Source: a virus. Taken from it: 23,188 bases of DNA. This document shows, piece by piece, positions 22,923 through 23,188 of this stretch. The notes under the pieces are model-generated. The model saw only the letters and a list, made by a program, of their open reading frames with translations. It was not told where the DNA came from and ran no database searches. The stretch's first letter is position 1. Each line of letters begins with the position of its first letter. The stretch covers positions 1-23,188 of IMG/VR virus record IMGVR_UViG_3300049215_000191; one strand, given 5' to 3'. The position numbers and the translations under genes are program-made.

Positions 22923-23188
22923 ATGATCCTCTTACGAACCGTCAAAATCTTTCTCACAAACGCAAAAGAGCAACTTTTGCCTACGGCTATTGCTTATACT
23001 AACGCTTATAACTACGCTTGTCAAGACGGTTATTCAGCAAAAATTACGTCAGGATACGATCTCCATAAACGGACTTATCAAACGATGCGTGAAACGCTTC
23101 CTGCTCAATTAGCCGTTTCCGCAAGAACGAAGGCAACAGAATCATTAGTTTCAATAGCAGGGCTAAAACGAAAAGGTAAAAAAACTTC
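22923..23188 (+). CDS. tnpB: TnpB family RNA-guided nuclease, N-terminal part (cut by window edge)
   Basis: Only the first 88 codons are present. The opening MILLRTVKIFLTNAKEQ matches the usual TnpB start (LRTVKxxL, then a x-x-x-Q segment), the Y-N-Y-A-C stretch follows, and TYQTMRETLPAQLAVSARTKA matches the conserved helix with L-P-(A/S)-Q-L-A-V. The catalytic RuvC-like and zinc-finger regions lie beyond the window. TnpB proteins are RNA-guided DNA nucleases that cut next to a short target-adjacent motif and help their element persist. Here the frame is open to the last base, with no stop or frameshift. Confidence 0.82.
   Translation, partial: MILLRTVKIFLTNAKEQLLPTAIAYTNAYNYACQDGYSAKITSGYDLHKRTYQTMRETLPAQLAVSARTKATESLVSIAGLKRKGKKT

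Larger units (their letters stand above)
22793..23188 (+). mobile_element. TnpB-type IS (IS200/IS605 superfamily), 5' part
   Basis: The element begins within 22793-22800, where similarity with the left copy starts. A left end of about 120 bases with two overlapping hairpins and a promoter is followed by the 5' part of tnpB, which leaves the window. No TnpA transposase gene lies between the tip and tnpB, so this is a tnpB-only (IS1341-like) element or one whose tnpA is elsewhere. The right end, where the guide RNA of TnpB systems is usually encoded, is outside the window. The tnpB part is visibly richer in G+C than the phage genes, consistent with recent arrival from another genome. Confidence 0.8.

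Noticed and set aside
1-23188. CRISPR array, tRNA or rRNA genes
   Set aside because: No regularly spaced direct repeats and no cloverleaf or rRNA-like stretch were found by eye; gaps are too short for most of these.

Overview
The window is a block of an AT-rich, tightly packed tailed-phage (Caudoviricetes-type) genome. It could be a virion genome, a prophage or a metagenomic contig; the sequence alone does not say. Every convincing phage gene lies on the + strand, with gaps usually of 0-50 bases and several ATGA or TAATG overlaps. The hallmarks are a large terminase (TerL) whose Walker A motif is split by an intein, directly followed by a portal protein, then a transglycosylase-type lysin. 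No ribosomal, tRNA or host metabolic genes were seen. The host cannot be named, though Shine-Dalgarno-like sites (GGAG, AAGGA, AGGAG) show bacterial translation signals.

Layout. (1) 1-126: outward-facing left end of an IS200/IS605-superfamily (TnpB-type) element on the minus strand. (2) 119-3138: a DNA-metabolism and chaperone group with a RuvC-like resolvase, a type I DnaJ co-chaperone, a two-zinc-ribbon protein, a small unknown protein and a DnaG-type primase core lacking its zinc domain. A hairpin terminator (3177-3210) closes this group. (3) 3226-7854: a sigma-region-4-like HTH protein, three unknown and probably virion-associated proteins (one with an internal duplication), an internally deleted DUF723/Vsr-like homing endonuclease, and a candidate small terminase. 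(4) 7875-12500: unknown proteins with disordered acidic or Pro/Ala-rich stretches, interrupted by a poly(A)-polymerase/CCA-enzyme-type nucleotidyltransferase. (5) 12522-17327: TerL with a class 3-type LAGLIDADG intein, then the portal with a Gly/Pro-rich tail. (6) 17380-22664: a coiled-coil protein, a transglycosylase with an EF-hand-like loop, a possible Sm-like barrel protein, a small-domain protein, a dual-specificity-type phosphatase and a helical protein. (7) 22665-23188: a Cys-rich small gene cut by a second copy of the IS, whose tnpB runs off the window edge.

How it fits together. The first group would support replication, recombination and protein folding. The HTH gene may switch on or modulate the packaging and virion genes that follow. 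TerL, the candidate TerS and the portal would form the packaging motor. No major capsid or tail tube gene is recognisable here, so they presumably lie outside or are too divergent to name.

The strongest unusual points are: the 126-base, one-mismatch inverted repeat formed by two outward-facing IS ends around 22.7 kb of phage DNA; the class 3 intein placed exactly between the Walker A Lys and Thr of TerL; the homing endonuclease that has lost its catalytic centre; and RNA-, protein- and phosphate-handling enzymes (nucleotidyltransferase, Sm-like candidate, phosphatase) embedded among packaging and virion genes.
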